A DNA stretch of 64,000 nucleotides from Mycobacterium simulans (lineage in GTDB: Bacteria; Actinomycetota; Actinomycetes; Mycobacteriales; Mycobacteriaceae), in contig NZ_OCVX01000003.1 in the NCBI RefSeq assembly GCF_900232995.1, forward strand, positions 2,140,895-2,204,894, read 5' to 3'. Made by a program: the position numbers and the translations under genes. Shown piece by piece: positions 37,323 to 45,184 of this stretch. How positions within the stretch are numbered: position 1 is the first letter of the stretch; each line of letters opens with the position of its first letter. Under the pieces are notes generated by a model. That model worked only from the letters and a program-made list of their open reading frames with translations, was not told where the DNA came from and searched no databases.

Positions 37323-38027
37323 GTGTCTGGAAAACTGATCGTCTCGGTCTCGGGGATAGGGATAAACACCCTGGCCGACGTCGACGCGTTCTGCCGGCAG
37401 ATGGATGCCCGCTCGGTGCCGGTATCGCTGTTGGTGGCTCCGCGTCTGCGCGGTGAGTACCGACTCGACCGCGACCCGGGCACCGTTGAGTGGCTGACCG
37501 CGCGGCGCGTCGGCGGCGATGCGCTGGTGCTGCACGGCTACGACGAAGCAGCCACGAAGAGGCGGCGCGGCGAATTCGCGACGCTGCACGCGCATGAGGC
37601 CAACCTGCGTTTGATGGCCGCCGACCGGGTGCTCGAGCATCTCGGGCTGCGTACCCGGCTGTTTGCGGCACCGGGCTGGCTGGTATCGCCCGGCGTTGTC
37701 AAAGCGTTGCCCGGGAATGGCTTTCGACTACTCGCCGATTTTCACGGAATTACCGACCTGGTCCGCAAGACCACGGTGCGCGCCCGCGTGCTGGGCATCG
37801 GAGAAGGATTCCTGGCAGAGCCGTGGTGGTGCCGGATGGTCGTGATGTCGGCTCAGCGAATCGCTCGGCGCGGCGGCGTCGTGCGGGTCGCGGTAGCCGC
37901 CCATCATTTGCGTAAGCCGGGCCCACTGCAGGCCATGCTGGATGCCGTCGACCTTGCGTTGCTGCACGAATGCACGCCGACGGTATACCGCTGGCGGCCG
38001 GACAAGGCAATTCTCGACGCTGCGTAA
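37323..38027 (+). CDS. DUF2334/polysaccharide-deacetylase-like protein (Rv0784 type)
   Basis: A 234-aa protein starting GTG (MSGKLIVSVSGIGI). 'IVSVSGIGINTLADVDAFCRQMDA', 'VLHGYDEA', 'THAHEAN'-like 'TLHAHEANLRLMAADRVLE' and 'LFAAPGWLVS' match the metal-dependent DUF2334 deacetylase-like fold (HGY and H-A-x-E motifs). Enzymatic role not established. A 33-bp tandem-repeat spacer follows. Confidence 0.8.
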   Translation: MSGKLIVSVSGIGINTLADVDAFCRQMDARSVPVSLLVAPRLRGEYRLDRDPGTVEWLTARRVGGDALVLHGYDEAATKRRRGEFATLHAHEANLRLMAADRVLEHLGLRTRLFAAPGWLVSPGVVKALPGNGFRLLADFHGITDLVRKTTVRARVLGIGEGFLAEPWWCRMVVMSAQRIARRGGVVRVAVAAHHLRKPGPLQAMLDAVDLALLHECTPTVYRWRPDKAILDAA

Positions 38028-38034
38028 TCGGATT

Positions 38035-38100
38035 GCGGCGACCCGCTGTGCCCGGCTCGGATGAATCGCGGCGACCCGCTGCGCCCGGCCCCGGTGATAG
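38035..38100 (+). repeat. 33-bp tandem duplication in the spacer before the flavoprotein gene
   Basis: Two units at 38035-38067 and 38068-38100 share GCGGCGACCCGCTG and GCCCGGC; 23 of the first 26 bases agree. The sequence (…AATCGCGGCGACCCGCTGCG) is of a kind often seen between mycobacterial genes. Confidence 0.5.
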
Positions 38101-38121
38101 GTGGCATTACCCTGTACCGAC

Positions 38122-39807
38122 GTGAGCGATGCATCTTCGGATTCAGAGGCTGGGTCGGACGGCTTCGCCGCCGACGCGATTATCATCGGCGCCGGTCTTT
38201 CTGGCCTGGTGGCCGCGTGCGAATTGGCCGACCGCGGCTTGCGGGTTCTGATCCTGGACCAGGAGAACAGTGCCAACCTGGGCGGGCAGGCTTACTGGTC
38301 GTTTGGCGGACTATTCTTCGTCGATAGTCCCGAGCAGCGCCGCATGGGCATCCGCGACAGCCATGAACTTGCCCTGCAGGATTGGCTGGGGACGGCGGCC
38401 TTTGATCGTCCAGAGGACTACTGGCCCGAGCAATGGGCCCATGCCTATGTCGATTTCGCGGCGGGGGAGAAGCGGAGTTGGCTACGCGCCCGAGGGCTGA
38501 AGATTTTCCCGCTGGTCGGCTGGGCCGAGCGTGGTGGTTACGACGCACAGGGCCATGGCAACTCGGTGCCGAGGTTTCATATCACGTGGGGCACCGGGCC
38601 GGCCTTGGTTGAAATTTTCGCGCGTCAGTTGCGGAACCGGCCGAATGTGCGCTTTGCGCACCGTCATCAGGTCGACAGGTTGATCGTCGAGGCTGACTCA
38701 GTGACGGGCGTTCGGGGCACCTTACTGGAGCCTTCGGATGTGCCGCGTGGCGCGCCGTCGTCACGAAAGGCTGTGGGAAAGTTCGAGTTTCGCGCCTCGG
38801 CGGTGCTCGTCACCAGTGGCGGCATTGGCGCAAACCACGATCTGGTGCGCAAGAACTGGCCGAAGCGGATGGGGCGCGTTCCCAAACAACTGCTTAGCGG
38901 CGTGCCTGCCCACGTCGACGGCAGGATGATCGGCATTTCCCAAAAAGCCGGCGCGCGGGTGATAAACCCCGACCGGATGTGGCATTACACCGAGGGCATC
39001 ACCAACTACGATCCGATCTGGCCCAGCCACGGCATCCGGATCATTCCGGGCCCGTCGTCGCTGTGGCTGGATGCGGCAGGCAATCGATTGCCGGTTCCCC
39101 TGTATCCCGGTTTCGACACCCTCGGTACGCTCGAATACATCACCCAGTCCGGGTATGATTACACCTGGTTTGTCTTGAACGCCAAGATCATTGAGAAGGA
39201 ATTCGCGCTGTCCGGCCAGGAACAGAATCCTGACTTGACCGGGCAGAGCATCCGCGAACTGGTGCGCTCGAGGGCCCGGTCCGGTCCGCCGGCACCGGTG
39301 CAAGCCTTCATCGACAAGGGTGTCGACTTTGTCAGCGCGAACACGTTGCGCGAGTTGGTGGACGGCATGAACGAGTTGCCCGACGTGTTGGCGTTGGACT
39401 ACGAGACGGTCGAAGCCGCGGTCACCGCCCGTGATCGCGAAGTGGCCAACAAGTTCAGCAAAGACGGTCAGATCACCGCGATCCGGGCCGCCCGCACCTA
39501 CCTGGGCGACCGGTTCGGTCGTGTCGTCGCGCCGCACCGACTGCTCGATCCCAAAGCCGGGCCGCTGATCGCGGTCAAGCTGCACATCCTGACCCGAAAG
39601 ACCTTGGGCGGAATAGAAACTGACCTAGAAGGGCGGGTGCTCAAATCCGATGGCACACCACTCACCGGGCTTTATGCCGCCGGTGAGGTGGCCGGGTTCG
39701 GCGGGGGCGGCGTACATGGCTACCGGGCCTTGGAGGGCACCTTCCTGGGCGGGTGCATCTTCTCCGGCCGGGCGGCCGGTCGTGGCGCCGCGGAGGACAT
39801 CACCTAG
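38122..39807 (+). CDS. FAD-binding dehydrogenase (KstD-like, Rv0785 type)
   Basis: A 561-aa flavoprotein of the FRD/SDH family. It begins GTG at 38122 (MSDASSDSEAGSDGF); the FAD motif is AIIIGAGLSGLVAACELADRG, and the C-terminal 'LYAAGEVAGFGGGGVHGYRALEGTFLGGCIFSGR' is the family hallmark. It resembles 3-ketosteroid-delta1-dehydrogenases, but mycobacterial FAD-binding dehydrogenases of this type have no firm substrate. It ends 66 bp before a long palindrome, convergent with the hydrolase. Confidence 0.9.
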   Translation: MSDASSDSEAGSDGFAADAIIIGAGLSGLVAACELADRGLRVLILDQENSANLGGQAYWSFGGLFFVDSPEQRRMGIRDSHELALQDWLGTAAFDRPEDYWPEQWAHAYVDFAAGEKRSWLRARGLKIFPLVGWAERGGYDAQGHGNSVPRFHITWGTGPALVEIFARQLRNRPNVRFAHRHQVDRLIVEADSVTGVRGTLLEPSDVPRGAPSSRKAVGKFEFRASAVLVTSGGIGANHDLVRKNWPKRMGRVPKQLLSGVPAHVDGRMIGISQKAGARVINPDRMWHYTEGITNYDPIWPSHGIRIIPGPSSLWLDAAGNRLPVPLYPGFDTLGTLEYITQSGYDYTWFVLNAKIIEKEFALSGQEQNPDLTGQSIRELVRSRARSGPPAPVQAFIDKGVDFVSANTLRELVDGMNELPDVLALDYETVEAAVTARDREVANKFSKDGQITAIRAARTYLGDRFGRVVAPHRLLDPKAGPLIAVKLHILTRKTLGGIETDLEGRVLKSDGTPLTGLYAAGEVAGFGGGGVHGYRALEGTFLGGCIFSGRAAGRGAAEDIT

Positions 39808-39812
39808 TACGC

Positions 39813-39870
39813 CGAGCAGACGCAGAATCGCACGATTTGAGCCCAAATCGTGCGATTCTGCGTCTGCTCG
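39813..39870. terminator. Bidirectional terminator-like 26-bp perfect palindrome
   Basis: Arms CGAGCAGACGCAGAATCGCA... (39813-39838) and its exact complement (39845-39870) give a 26-bp perfect stem with a 6-base loop GAGCCC. It sits between the convergent flavoprotein and hydrolase genes (39807 and 39874). Such GCAGACGC...GCGTCTGC palindromes occur between mycobacterial genes. Confidence 0.75.
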
Positions 39871-39873
39871 CGC

Positions 39874-40512
39874 TCAGAAGGTGACCGCGGTTTCCTCGGG
39901 TAGCACTTGGAAGTCGGTGTTGGTCATCTCGGTTAGGCGGCTGTAATAGATGCCGCGTGCATCCGGGGCGATGATCCCCTGGTGGATCGGTACCGCGCGG
40001 GCCGGCGCCACCGCGCGCAGGTAGTCGACTGCTTCCGCGATCCGCATCCACGGGGCCGCGGCCGGACTGGCCAATACGTCCACCGGCTCGCCAGGCGCAA
40101 ACAGTGCGTCACCGGGATGCATCAACCTGGCTCGGTGTTCGCCGTCATCCACCAGATACGAAATGTTCTCAATCACAGGGATTTCCGGGTGAATCACCGC
40201 ATGCCGGCCACCGACTGCCCGGATGGTCAGCTCGCCGACCGACAGTTCGTCACCGACGTGTACCTCGCGGCACGGCGCACCTAATTGCGCTGTTGTCTGC
40301 GAATCGGCATACAGCGCGGCATTTGGGTTGCCATCGAGCAGCGCCGGCAGTCGCCTGACGTCGACGTGGTCGGGGTGCTGGTGGGTGATCAAGATTGCCG
40401 ACAGGCCCGTGATCCCCTCGAAGCCGTGCGCGAAGGTGCCGGGATCAAAAAGCACGCTCGTTTGACCAAACTCGGCGAGGAGGCAGGAATGGCCGAAATG
40501 CGTGAGTTGCAT
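39874..40512 (-). CDS. Metallo-beta-lactamase-fold hydrolase (Rv0786c type)
   Basis: A 212-aa protein of the UlaG-like zinc hydrolase group: MQLTHFGHSCLL, LITHQHPDHVD (metal His motif), 'GGRHAVIH' and 'MHPGDALF'. The start is ATG at 40512. The substrate is unknown. Convergent with the flavoprotein and divergent from a secreted protein gene (32 bp to its start). Confidence 0.9.
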   Translation of the reverse strand: MQLTHFGHSCLLAEFGQTSVLFDPGTFAHGFEGITGLSAILITHQHPDHVDVRRLPALLDGNPNAALYADSQTTAQLGAPCREVHVGDELSVGELTIRAVGGRHAVIHPEIPVIENISYLVDDGEHRARLMHPGDALFAPGEPVDVLASPAAAPWMRIAEAVDYLRAVAPARAVPIHQGIIAPDARGIYYSRLTEMTNTDFQVLPEETAVTF

Positions 40513-40544
40513 GTTTACGATTGTGCCCTGATGAGGCGGTGCAG

Positions 40545-41213
40545 ATGCGGGTGATCCTGGCGGCGATGCTGGTCGCCGGTAGCCTGGTGGCCGCTGTCTT
40601 GGTGGTCACATCCGCACAGGCCGAGCCCGAAACCTGCCCGCCGGTATGCGATCAGATCCCCGCCACTGCGTGGATTCATCGACGGGATGTGCCGCTGGAC
40701 TCGGTATATGGCTGGCCGGCGCCGGCCGGTGCGGCAGTCGCGGTGACCGGGACGACGCCCCGGTTTCAGTTCGAGCAAGTGTGCGCTACGCCGGCGTTCC
40801 CGCAGGACAGCCGCAATTCAGCGGTCGCGGGTCGAGTGACCGTGGTTCACCCTGACGGTCAGTGGCAGTTGCAGGCTCAGGTATTGCACTGGCGTGGTGA
40901 CACAGCCCGCGGGGGCGCGATCGCGGCCGCGGTGTTCGGTGCTGCCGTCACCGCCATACGCGCCTGTCAGCTAGGGTCACCAACGCAATCGCCGTCGATC
41001 ACCGACGACGAACCGACCCGGATGGCCGCGGTAATCAGTGGACCGGTTGTCATGCACACCTATCTGGTCGCGCACGTATCGAGCAGCACGCTCAGTGAAC
41101 TCACGCTATGGTCGTCGGGGCCGCCGCGGGTGCCGTGGTCGGTGCGCTCCGACACCGCGGTACTGGACGCCATGACCCGCCCGTTGTGCGAGGCCTACAT
41201 CGGTTCGTGCTGA
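40545..41213 (+). CDS. Secreted protein of unknown function
   Basis: A 222-aa protein from the ATG at 40545 (MRVILAAMLVAGSLVAAVLVVTSAQA), with GAGG upstream; a start at 40521 is possible. A Sec signal peptide covers residues 1-26 with AxA before the mature Glu-Pro. The mature part has about seven Cys (CPPVC, EQVC, ACQL, PLCEAYIGSC), consistent with disulfides outside the cell. I do not recognise the family. It occupies the Rv0787 position but its length differs. Confidence 0.75.
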   Translation: MRVILAAMLVAGSLVAAVLVVTSAQAEPETCPPVCDQIPATAWIHRRDVPLDSVYGWPAPAGAAVAVTGTTPRFQFEQVCATPAFPQDSRNSAVAGRVTVVHPDGQWQLQAQVLHWRGDTARGGAIAAAVFGAAVTAIRACQLGSPTQSPSITDDEPTRMAAVISGPVVMHTYLVAHVSSSTLSELTLWSSGPPRVPWSVRSDTAVLDAMTRPLCEAYIGSC

Positions 41214-41265
41214 AGTCGCGCCGGAAATCGATTCTGGCACTGGTATTTTGCTGTACGTTCGGCAG

Positions 41266-42018
41266 ATGGTCACAGTCGACATTCTCTATAGCGCAGCCAA
41301 GTACGCCTGGCCGGACTTACGGGTCAAGGTGTCGCAGGCCGAAGCTCAAGGGTTCGGGACGGCGTGGGTGTATGACCACCTGTCAGGTTCAGTGTTGTCG
41401 AGCGACCGGATGCTGGAATGCTTTACCTTGGCCGGGGCGCTGGCCGCAGCCACTTCCACGATCGGCATTGGCACCTTGGTCGTCAATGCGGCCAACCGTT
41501 CGGCGGGCGTGACGGCTGCCGCAGCCGCCTCGGTGCAAGAGATCAGCGGGGGACGTTTCGTATTCGGCGTCGGAGCGGGCGCCGCCCCTGGGACCCACTG
41601 GGCGCAAGAACATGAAGTGCTTGGGAATCCGTTGCATGACTCGATGCGGCTTCGGCATGACCATCTTGCCGCAATTCTCGACCTTTGCGACATCCTGTGG
41701 GACCCACATCGAGCGGACAAGTGGACCGGCTTTCCGCTGCCATCTCCCCGCCCGCCGGTGCTACTCGGGGTCAATAGCGTTGCCCTTGCCAGGATTGCCG
41801 GCGCCCGTTGCGATGCACTCAACGTCCGTCTCGACCACCCTCGGATCGCTGAGTTCTTCCAGGCCGCCCAAGATGCGCGCGCGCAGTCCGCTAACCCCAG
41901 CGCTCCCTTGGAGCTCAGCGCATGGACTGAGCACAGCCAAGCCTCCCTCGATCCCGACGGGGAGGCGCAACGTCGAATTGCCGACCTCGGCGGCCACCGG
42001 CTGATCCTGGTCGCTTAG
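41266..42018 (+). CDS. Luciferase-like, F420-type monooxygenase/reductase
   Basis: A 250-aa TIM-barrel protein of the LLM superfamily from the ATG at 41266 (MVTVDILYSAAKYAWPDLRVK); the open frame starts at 41248. Signatures are 'AEAQGFGTAWVYDHLSG', 'IGIGTLVVNAANRSAGVTAAAAASVQEISGGRFVFGVGAGAAPG' split as usual, and 'EFFQAA'. The protein is short for the class and ends abruptly at ILVA. Likely uses F420 or FMN. It precedes the PTPS-like pair; a role with them is speculative. Confidence 0.85.
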   Translation: MVTVDILYSAAKYAWPDLRVKVSQAEAQGFGTAWVYDHLSGSVLSSDRMLECFTLAGALAAATSTIGIGTLVVNAANRSAGVTAAAAASVQEISGGRFVFGVGAGAAPGTHWAQEHEVLGNPLHDSMRLRHDHLAAILDLCDILWDPHRADKWTGFPLPSPRPPVLLGVNSVALARIAGARCDALNVRLDHPRIAEFFQAAQDARAQSANPSAPLELSAWTEHSQASLDPDGEAQRRIADLGGHRLILVA

Positions 42019-42098
42019 CACGAGGGACTTGGCCCTGCATGAATGTGGATCTAACATTCACTAAGCGAAGCCGGTAACAGGTCCGGAAACGGGTCCTT

Positions 42099-42124
42099 GC
42101 GCCGGTCGATACGCCGGCGCTTTT
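42099..42124 (+). terminator. Intrinsic terminator after the luciferase-like gene
   Basis: GCGCCGG (42099-42105), an 8-base loop, CCGGCGC (42114-42120), then TTTT. A 7-bp stem with a short U-tract is rare in mycobacteria and is a good bacterial terminator. It separates the luciferase-like gene from the first PTPS-like gene (42171). Confidence 0.6.
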
Positions 42125-42170
42125 AACGTATTGGGAGCGGTTCCGCTCTTGGCCCCGGAGGTGGAGCCCG

Positions 42171-42608
42171 ATGGCCCGTACGATCGAGAAGACGTTTCGA
42201 TTCGACGCTGGCCATCGATCTCTGGGGTTCGACTATAAGAAAGAAGAAACCATCCACGGCCACACCTGGGAGCTCAAACTCGTTCTCGAGTCTCAGCTGG
42301 AATTGGATGGCATGAAGACGGTCTTCGACACGAATGAACTGGCTCTCGTTGTGCGGCCCGTTATCGACGAATTGGATCACTCCTTCATCATCTGGACCGA
42401 AGATCCGATATATGACGACTTCCTGAAAGTCTGCGAGCTTGCGGACGTTGCGGATAAAGTTTATCCCGTCGATTTCAACCCCACAATCGAGGGGCTCGTA
42501 CAGCATATATACGAGCAGATAAGCGGTAAGTTGCATCTCAATGGCTGCATCTTGAAACGTGCAGAGCTCCGATGCGCGTCGACCCTCAATGCCAGCTACG
42601 GAATCTAA
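42171..42608 (+). CDS. PTPS-like protein 1, probably lacking catalysis
   Basis: A 145-aa 6-pyruvoyl-tetrahydropterin-synthase/QueD-fold protein (T-fold). Zinc His ligands H15, H29, H31 (DAGHR, HGH) and the Asp69-His70 pair are present. The catalytic Cys expected four residues before HGH is Glu25, and the pterin-anchoring Glu near the C-terminus is Ala136. It should therefore bind zinc but not catalyse by the known route. SD GGAGGTGGAG precedes ATG. Its coding sequence is AT-richer than the neighbouring genes. Tandem with PTPS-like protein 2. Confidence 0.88.
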   Translation: MARTIEKTFRFDAGHRSLGFDYKKEETIHGHTWELKLVLESQLELDGMKTVFDTNELALVVRPVIDELDHSFIIWTEDPIYDDFLKVCELADVADKVYPVDFNPTIEGLVQHIYEQISGKLHLNGCILKRAELRCASTLNASYGI

Positions 42609-42650
42609 CTAAGCCAAGTCAGTCCACGTCGATAGACCCAGGGAGCAGGT

Positions 42651-43142
42651 ATGGCCTACACGATCAAGCAGACTATCCGCCTTGAAATGGGGCATCGGAC
42701 GTGGACCCACGACATGCGGACCAGCCGAGGTGGAACTGAACTTTATACCCCGGAATTGGTTGCCAATAAATGTGCCAACCTGCACGGGCACACGATCTTT
42801 GTTTCCGTTACGCTTACCGGGGAGAGTCTTGACGAGCAGTACTTCCTCTTGGACACCGACCTGCTAGAGAACGCATTTAGGCCGATTCTCGACGAGGTGG
42901 ACCACGCATTTGTCGTTGACAAGAATGATCCACTATATGAGGACATCGCCGCGATTACGCGAAAAGGTGGGCTCAAATTGTGCACGGTGGACTTTTCGCC
43001 CACCTTTGAAGCGTTGGTGCGGCACTTCTACGATCGCCTCCAGGCTGTCATCGACGAAAAGGGGCTGGCCGACCAGCTGCGGATCAAAGAGATGAAGGTT
43101 CTTGGCGAACAGACGGTGGAGGCCACCTACGCGGGCGATTAG
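42651..43142 (+). CDS. PTPS/QueD-like protein 2 with complete active site
   Basis: A 163-aa T-fold enzyme. Zn ligands H15, H45 and H47, catalytic Cys41 in CANLHGHT, Asp84-His85 and the C-terminal Glu153 (GEQ) are all in place. This is the active-site set of PTPS/6-carboxytetrahydropterin synthases, which convert dihydroneopterin triphosphate. A full queuosine or biopterin pathway is not visible here. Only 42 bp after PTPS-like protein 1, with GGGAG upstream of ATG. Ends 70 bp before purS. Confidence 0.9.
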   Translation: MAYTIKQTIRLEMGHRTWTHDMRTSRGGTELYTPELVANKCANLHGHTIFVSVTLTGESLDEQYFLLDTDLLENAFRPILDEVDHAFVVDKNDPLYEDIAAITRKGGLKLCTVDFSPTFEALVRHFYDRLQAVIDEKGLADQLRIKEMKVLGEQTVEATYAGD

Positions 43143-43212
43143 GGGCGAGTAGCGCGAGGTCGGGCCCGTCGCCGGTAGAGTCTGAGCGGACCCTATCTGA
43201 GGAGGAGCGCCG

Positions 43213-43452
43213 GTGGCCCGGGTGGTCGTGCATGTGATGCCTAAAGCGGAGATTCTCGACCCGCAGGGTCAGGCGATCGTCGGAGCACTGGGACGCCTTG
43301 GACACCCCGGAATCTCAGACGTGCGTCAGGGCAAGAGGTTTGAGCTAGAGGTCGACGATACCGTCGACGATTCGGTGCTTGCCGAAATCGCCGAATCGTT
43401 GTTGGCCAACACGGTGATCGAGGACTGGACCATCAGCAGGGCCCCCCAGTGA
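43213..43452 (+). CDS. purS: Phosphoribosylformylglycinamidine synthase, PurS subunit
   Basis: A 79-aa PurS protein starting GTG behind GGAGGAG (43201-43207). '[15 protein letters not shown]' and '[11 protein letters not shown]' are the family segments. It forms the FGAM synthase complex with PurQ and PurL. Overlaps purQ by GTGA. Confidence 0.97.
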   Translation: MARVVVHVMPKAEILDPQGQAIVGALGRLGHPGISDVRQGKRFELEVDDTVDDSVLAEIAESLLANTVIEDWTISRAPQ

Positions 43453-44123
43453 CGGCGCGGATCGGCGTCATCACGTTTCCCGGGACGCTTGACGACGTGG
43501 ACGCCGCGCGCGCGGTGCGTCAGGTCGGCGCTGACGCGGTGAGCCTGTGGCATGCCGACGCCGACCTCAAGGCTGTCGACGCCGTGATTGTGCCCGGCGG
43601 CTTTTCCTACGGTGATTACCTCAGGGCAGGTGCGATCGCCAGATTCGCCCCGGTGATGGGCGAGGTCGTCGCCGCGGCCGGACGCGGCATGCCGGTATTG
43701 GGGATTTGTAACGGTTTTCAAGTGCTTTGTGAGGCCGGGCTGCTGCCCGGCGCGCTGACCCGCAACGTGGGGCTGCACTTCGTCTGCCGCGACGTGTGGC
43801 TGCGCGTGGTGTCGACGTCGACCGCGTGGACATCACGTTTCGAACCCGACGCCGACTTGTTGGTGCCGCTGAAGTCAGGAGAGGGCCGCTATGTGGCACC
43901 ACGGCACGTGCTCGACGAACTGGAAGCCGACGGCCGGATCGTTTTCCGATACCACGAAAATGTCAACGGCTCACTGCACGACGTCGCCGGCATCAGCTCA
44001 GCCAACGGCCGTGTCGTCGGGCTGATGCCGCATCCCGAGCACGCCATCGAAGCGCTAACCGGTCCGTCCGAGGACGGACTCGGCCTGTTCTATTCAGCGC
44101 TGGACGCGGTCTTGGCGGTCTGA
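43449..44123 (+). CDS. purQ: FGAM synthase glutaminase subunit
   Basis: A 224-aa class I amidotransferase. Nucleophile Cys is in GICNGFQVL, and the His-Glu dyad in MPHPEHAIE. Start GTG at 43449 overlaps the purS stop. It supplies ammonia for PurL (52928-55213). Rv0788 type. Confidence 0.98.
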   Translation: MTARIGVITFPGTLDDVDAARAVRQVGADAVSLWHADADLKAVDAVIVPGGFSYGDYLRAGAIARFAPVMGEVVAAAGRGMPVLGICNGFQVLCEAGLLPGALTRNVGLHFVCRDVWLRVVSTSTAWTSRFEPDADLLVPLKSGEGRYVAPRHVLDELEADGRIVFRYHENVNGSLHDVAGISSANGRVVGLMPHPEHAIEALTGPSEDGLGLFYSALDAVLAV

Positions 44124-44146
44124 GGGCTAACCCTGTCAAACTTTCG

Positions 44147-44617
44147 CTAACCGGCGTCTAGCAGCAATGGTTGTGTGGCTGACGATAATTGAACGACCCG
44201 AGTCAACGCGGCGAAGAGATCGATTGCGGCTGCGATGGTGCGGTCGGCGGCGTCGGCGAAATCTTCGAAGCGGACAGGTTCGGAGAACCACTGGCACCGA
44301 TGGGCCTCAATGACGACGCGTCGCGGATCAGAGGATCCGTGCACGATCGCGGTGACGGCCTGGTTCCGTGCGTTCCACCGATCAGCGAACTGCGCCAGCC
44401 GCGCGTAGTCGGTGGCGGGGAAGAAGCACGCCGGAGTGACTCGGATGGCAAACGCTTCGCGGTGTGCGGGTGAGGCCTCCAGATGGACGTGCAGTCGACG
44501 GGGGTGCGTATTGACGACGAAGAAGAATTCGGCGTCGTGCTGGCCGCGGAAATACCGCCGGCCGCGGGTGCGCAGGTAGCGTTCGACCAGGTTTGCCGAA
44601 AGCGGCTCAGTCGTCAT
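44147..44617 (-). CDS. Hypothetical protein, YbjN-like (Rv0789c position)
   Basis: A 156-aa protein if it starts at the ATG 44617 (MTTEPLSANLVERYLRTRG); no ribosome site is clear. 'RYFRGQHDAEFFFVVNT' and 'RLHVHLEASPAHREAFAIRV' followed by 'EAHRCQWFS' resemble YbjN-domain/T3SS-chaperone-like proteins. The open frame continues upstream in a low-quality stretch. Function unknown. Convergent with purQ. Confidence 0.65.
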   Translation of the reverse strand: MTTEPLSANLVERYLRTRGRRYFRGQHDAEFFFVVNTHPRRLHVHLEASPAHREAFAIRVTPACFFPATDYARLAQFADRWNARNQAVTAIVHGSSDPRRVVIEAHRCQWFSEPVRFEDFADAADRTIAAAIDLFAALTRVVQLSSATQPLLLDAG

Positions 44618-44708
44618 GAGACCAATGCTGAGGCTGCCCCCTATGCAGATCCTTTGAGCGAGGCAAAGTGGCGCCGAAGAATCAGTTGAGAATTGCCTGA
44701 GAGGGAAT

Positions 44709-45170
44709 CTAGAGGGGATAAAGCTCAGGCAGATTGACCACGATGGCCTCCTGGGTGCTGCGTGCGATGACCACCTCGGCGGGTGTGGTCGGGTCGGGAT
44801 TTTCTTCCCGATGCGGCAGATATGGCGGCACGAAGATGTAGTCGCCGGGTTGGGTTGAGATGCGCACTTCCTGGACACCGTCGTGGAAGACGAACTCCGG
44901 GTTGCCACTTCGCACATAGATTGCGGTCTCGGACTCGCCATGATGATGGTTAGCCGAGACGGTTTCCGGCGAGACATGTGTCTCGCCCATCCACAACTTC
45001 TCCGCACCAACCGAGCGCCCGGTCAGCGCGGCGAAGCGTCGCAGTCCCTCCGATTGCGCGGTGTCGGAACTGATTTCCGATGCCTTGACATGATGCACCC
45101 GACGACGTGTCGCGGCTGACATCGTCGCTTCGGGTTGGAAATCGGGATGAAATCCGTCCGAGGTTGCCAT
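44709..45170 (-). CDS. Cupin-domain protein
   Basis: A 153-aa single-domain cupin, from ATG 45170 preceded by AAAGGAG. Metal motif 1 is HHHGESE (N...H-H-x5-E), motif 2 is 'PPYLPHREEN', and 'GDYIFVPPYLPH' is the classic cupin PG/H box. Binds a metal; substrate unknown. Its stop and the lpdB-like gene are separated by 14 bp on the same strand, so co-transcription downstream of lpdB is likely. At this place H37Rv has different genes (Rv0790c-Rv0793). Confidence 0.88.
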   Translation of the reverse strand: MATSDGFHPDFQPEATMSAATRRRVHHVKASEISSDTAQSEGLRRFAALTGRSVGAEKLWMGETHVSPETVSANHHHGESETAIYVRSGNPEFVFHDGVQEVRISTQPGDYIFVPPYLPHREENPDPTTPAEVVIARSTQEAIVVNLPELYPL

Positions 45171-45184
45171 GGATGCTCCTTTGG

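Noticed and set aside
35634..37640. 668-aa version of the EmrB transporter
   Set aside because: The upstream 139 codons overlap the divergent gene and are Arg/Gln-rich shadow sequence. The MFS start MDEARSAPADAAL at 37223 fits the family.
42171..43142. PTPS-like proteins as encapsulin cargo (FolB, another T-fold pterin enzyme, is a known Cfp29 cargo)
   Set aside because: Neither C-terminus (NASYGI, EATYAGD) resembles the [11 protein letters not shown] loading tag, and the genes are 6 kb away.
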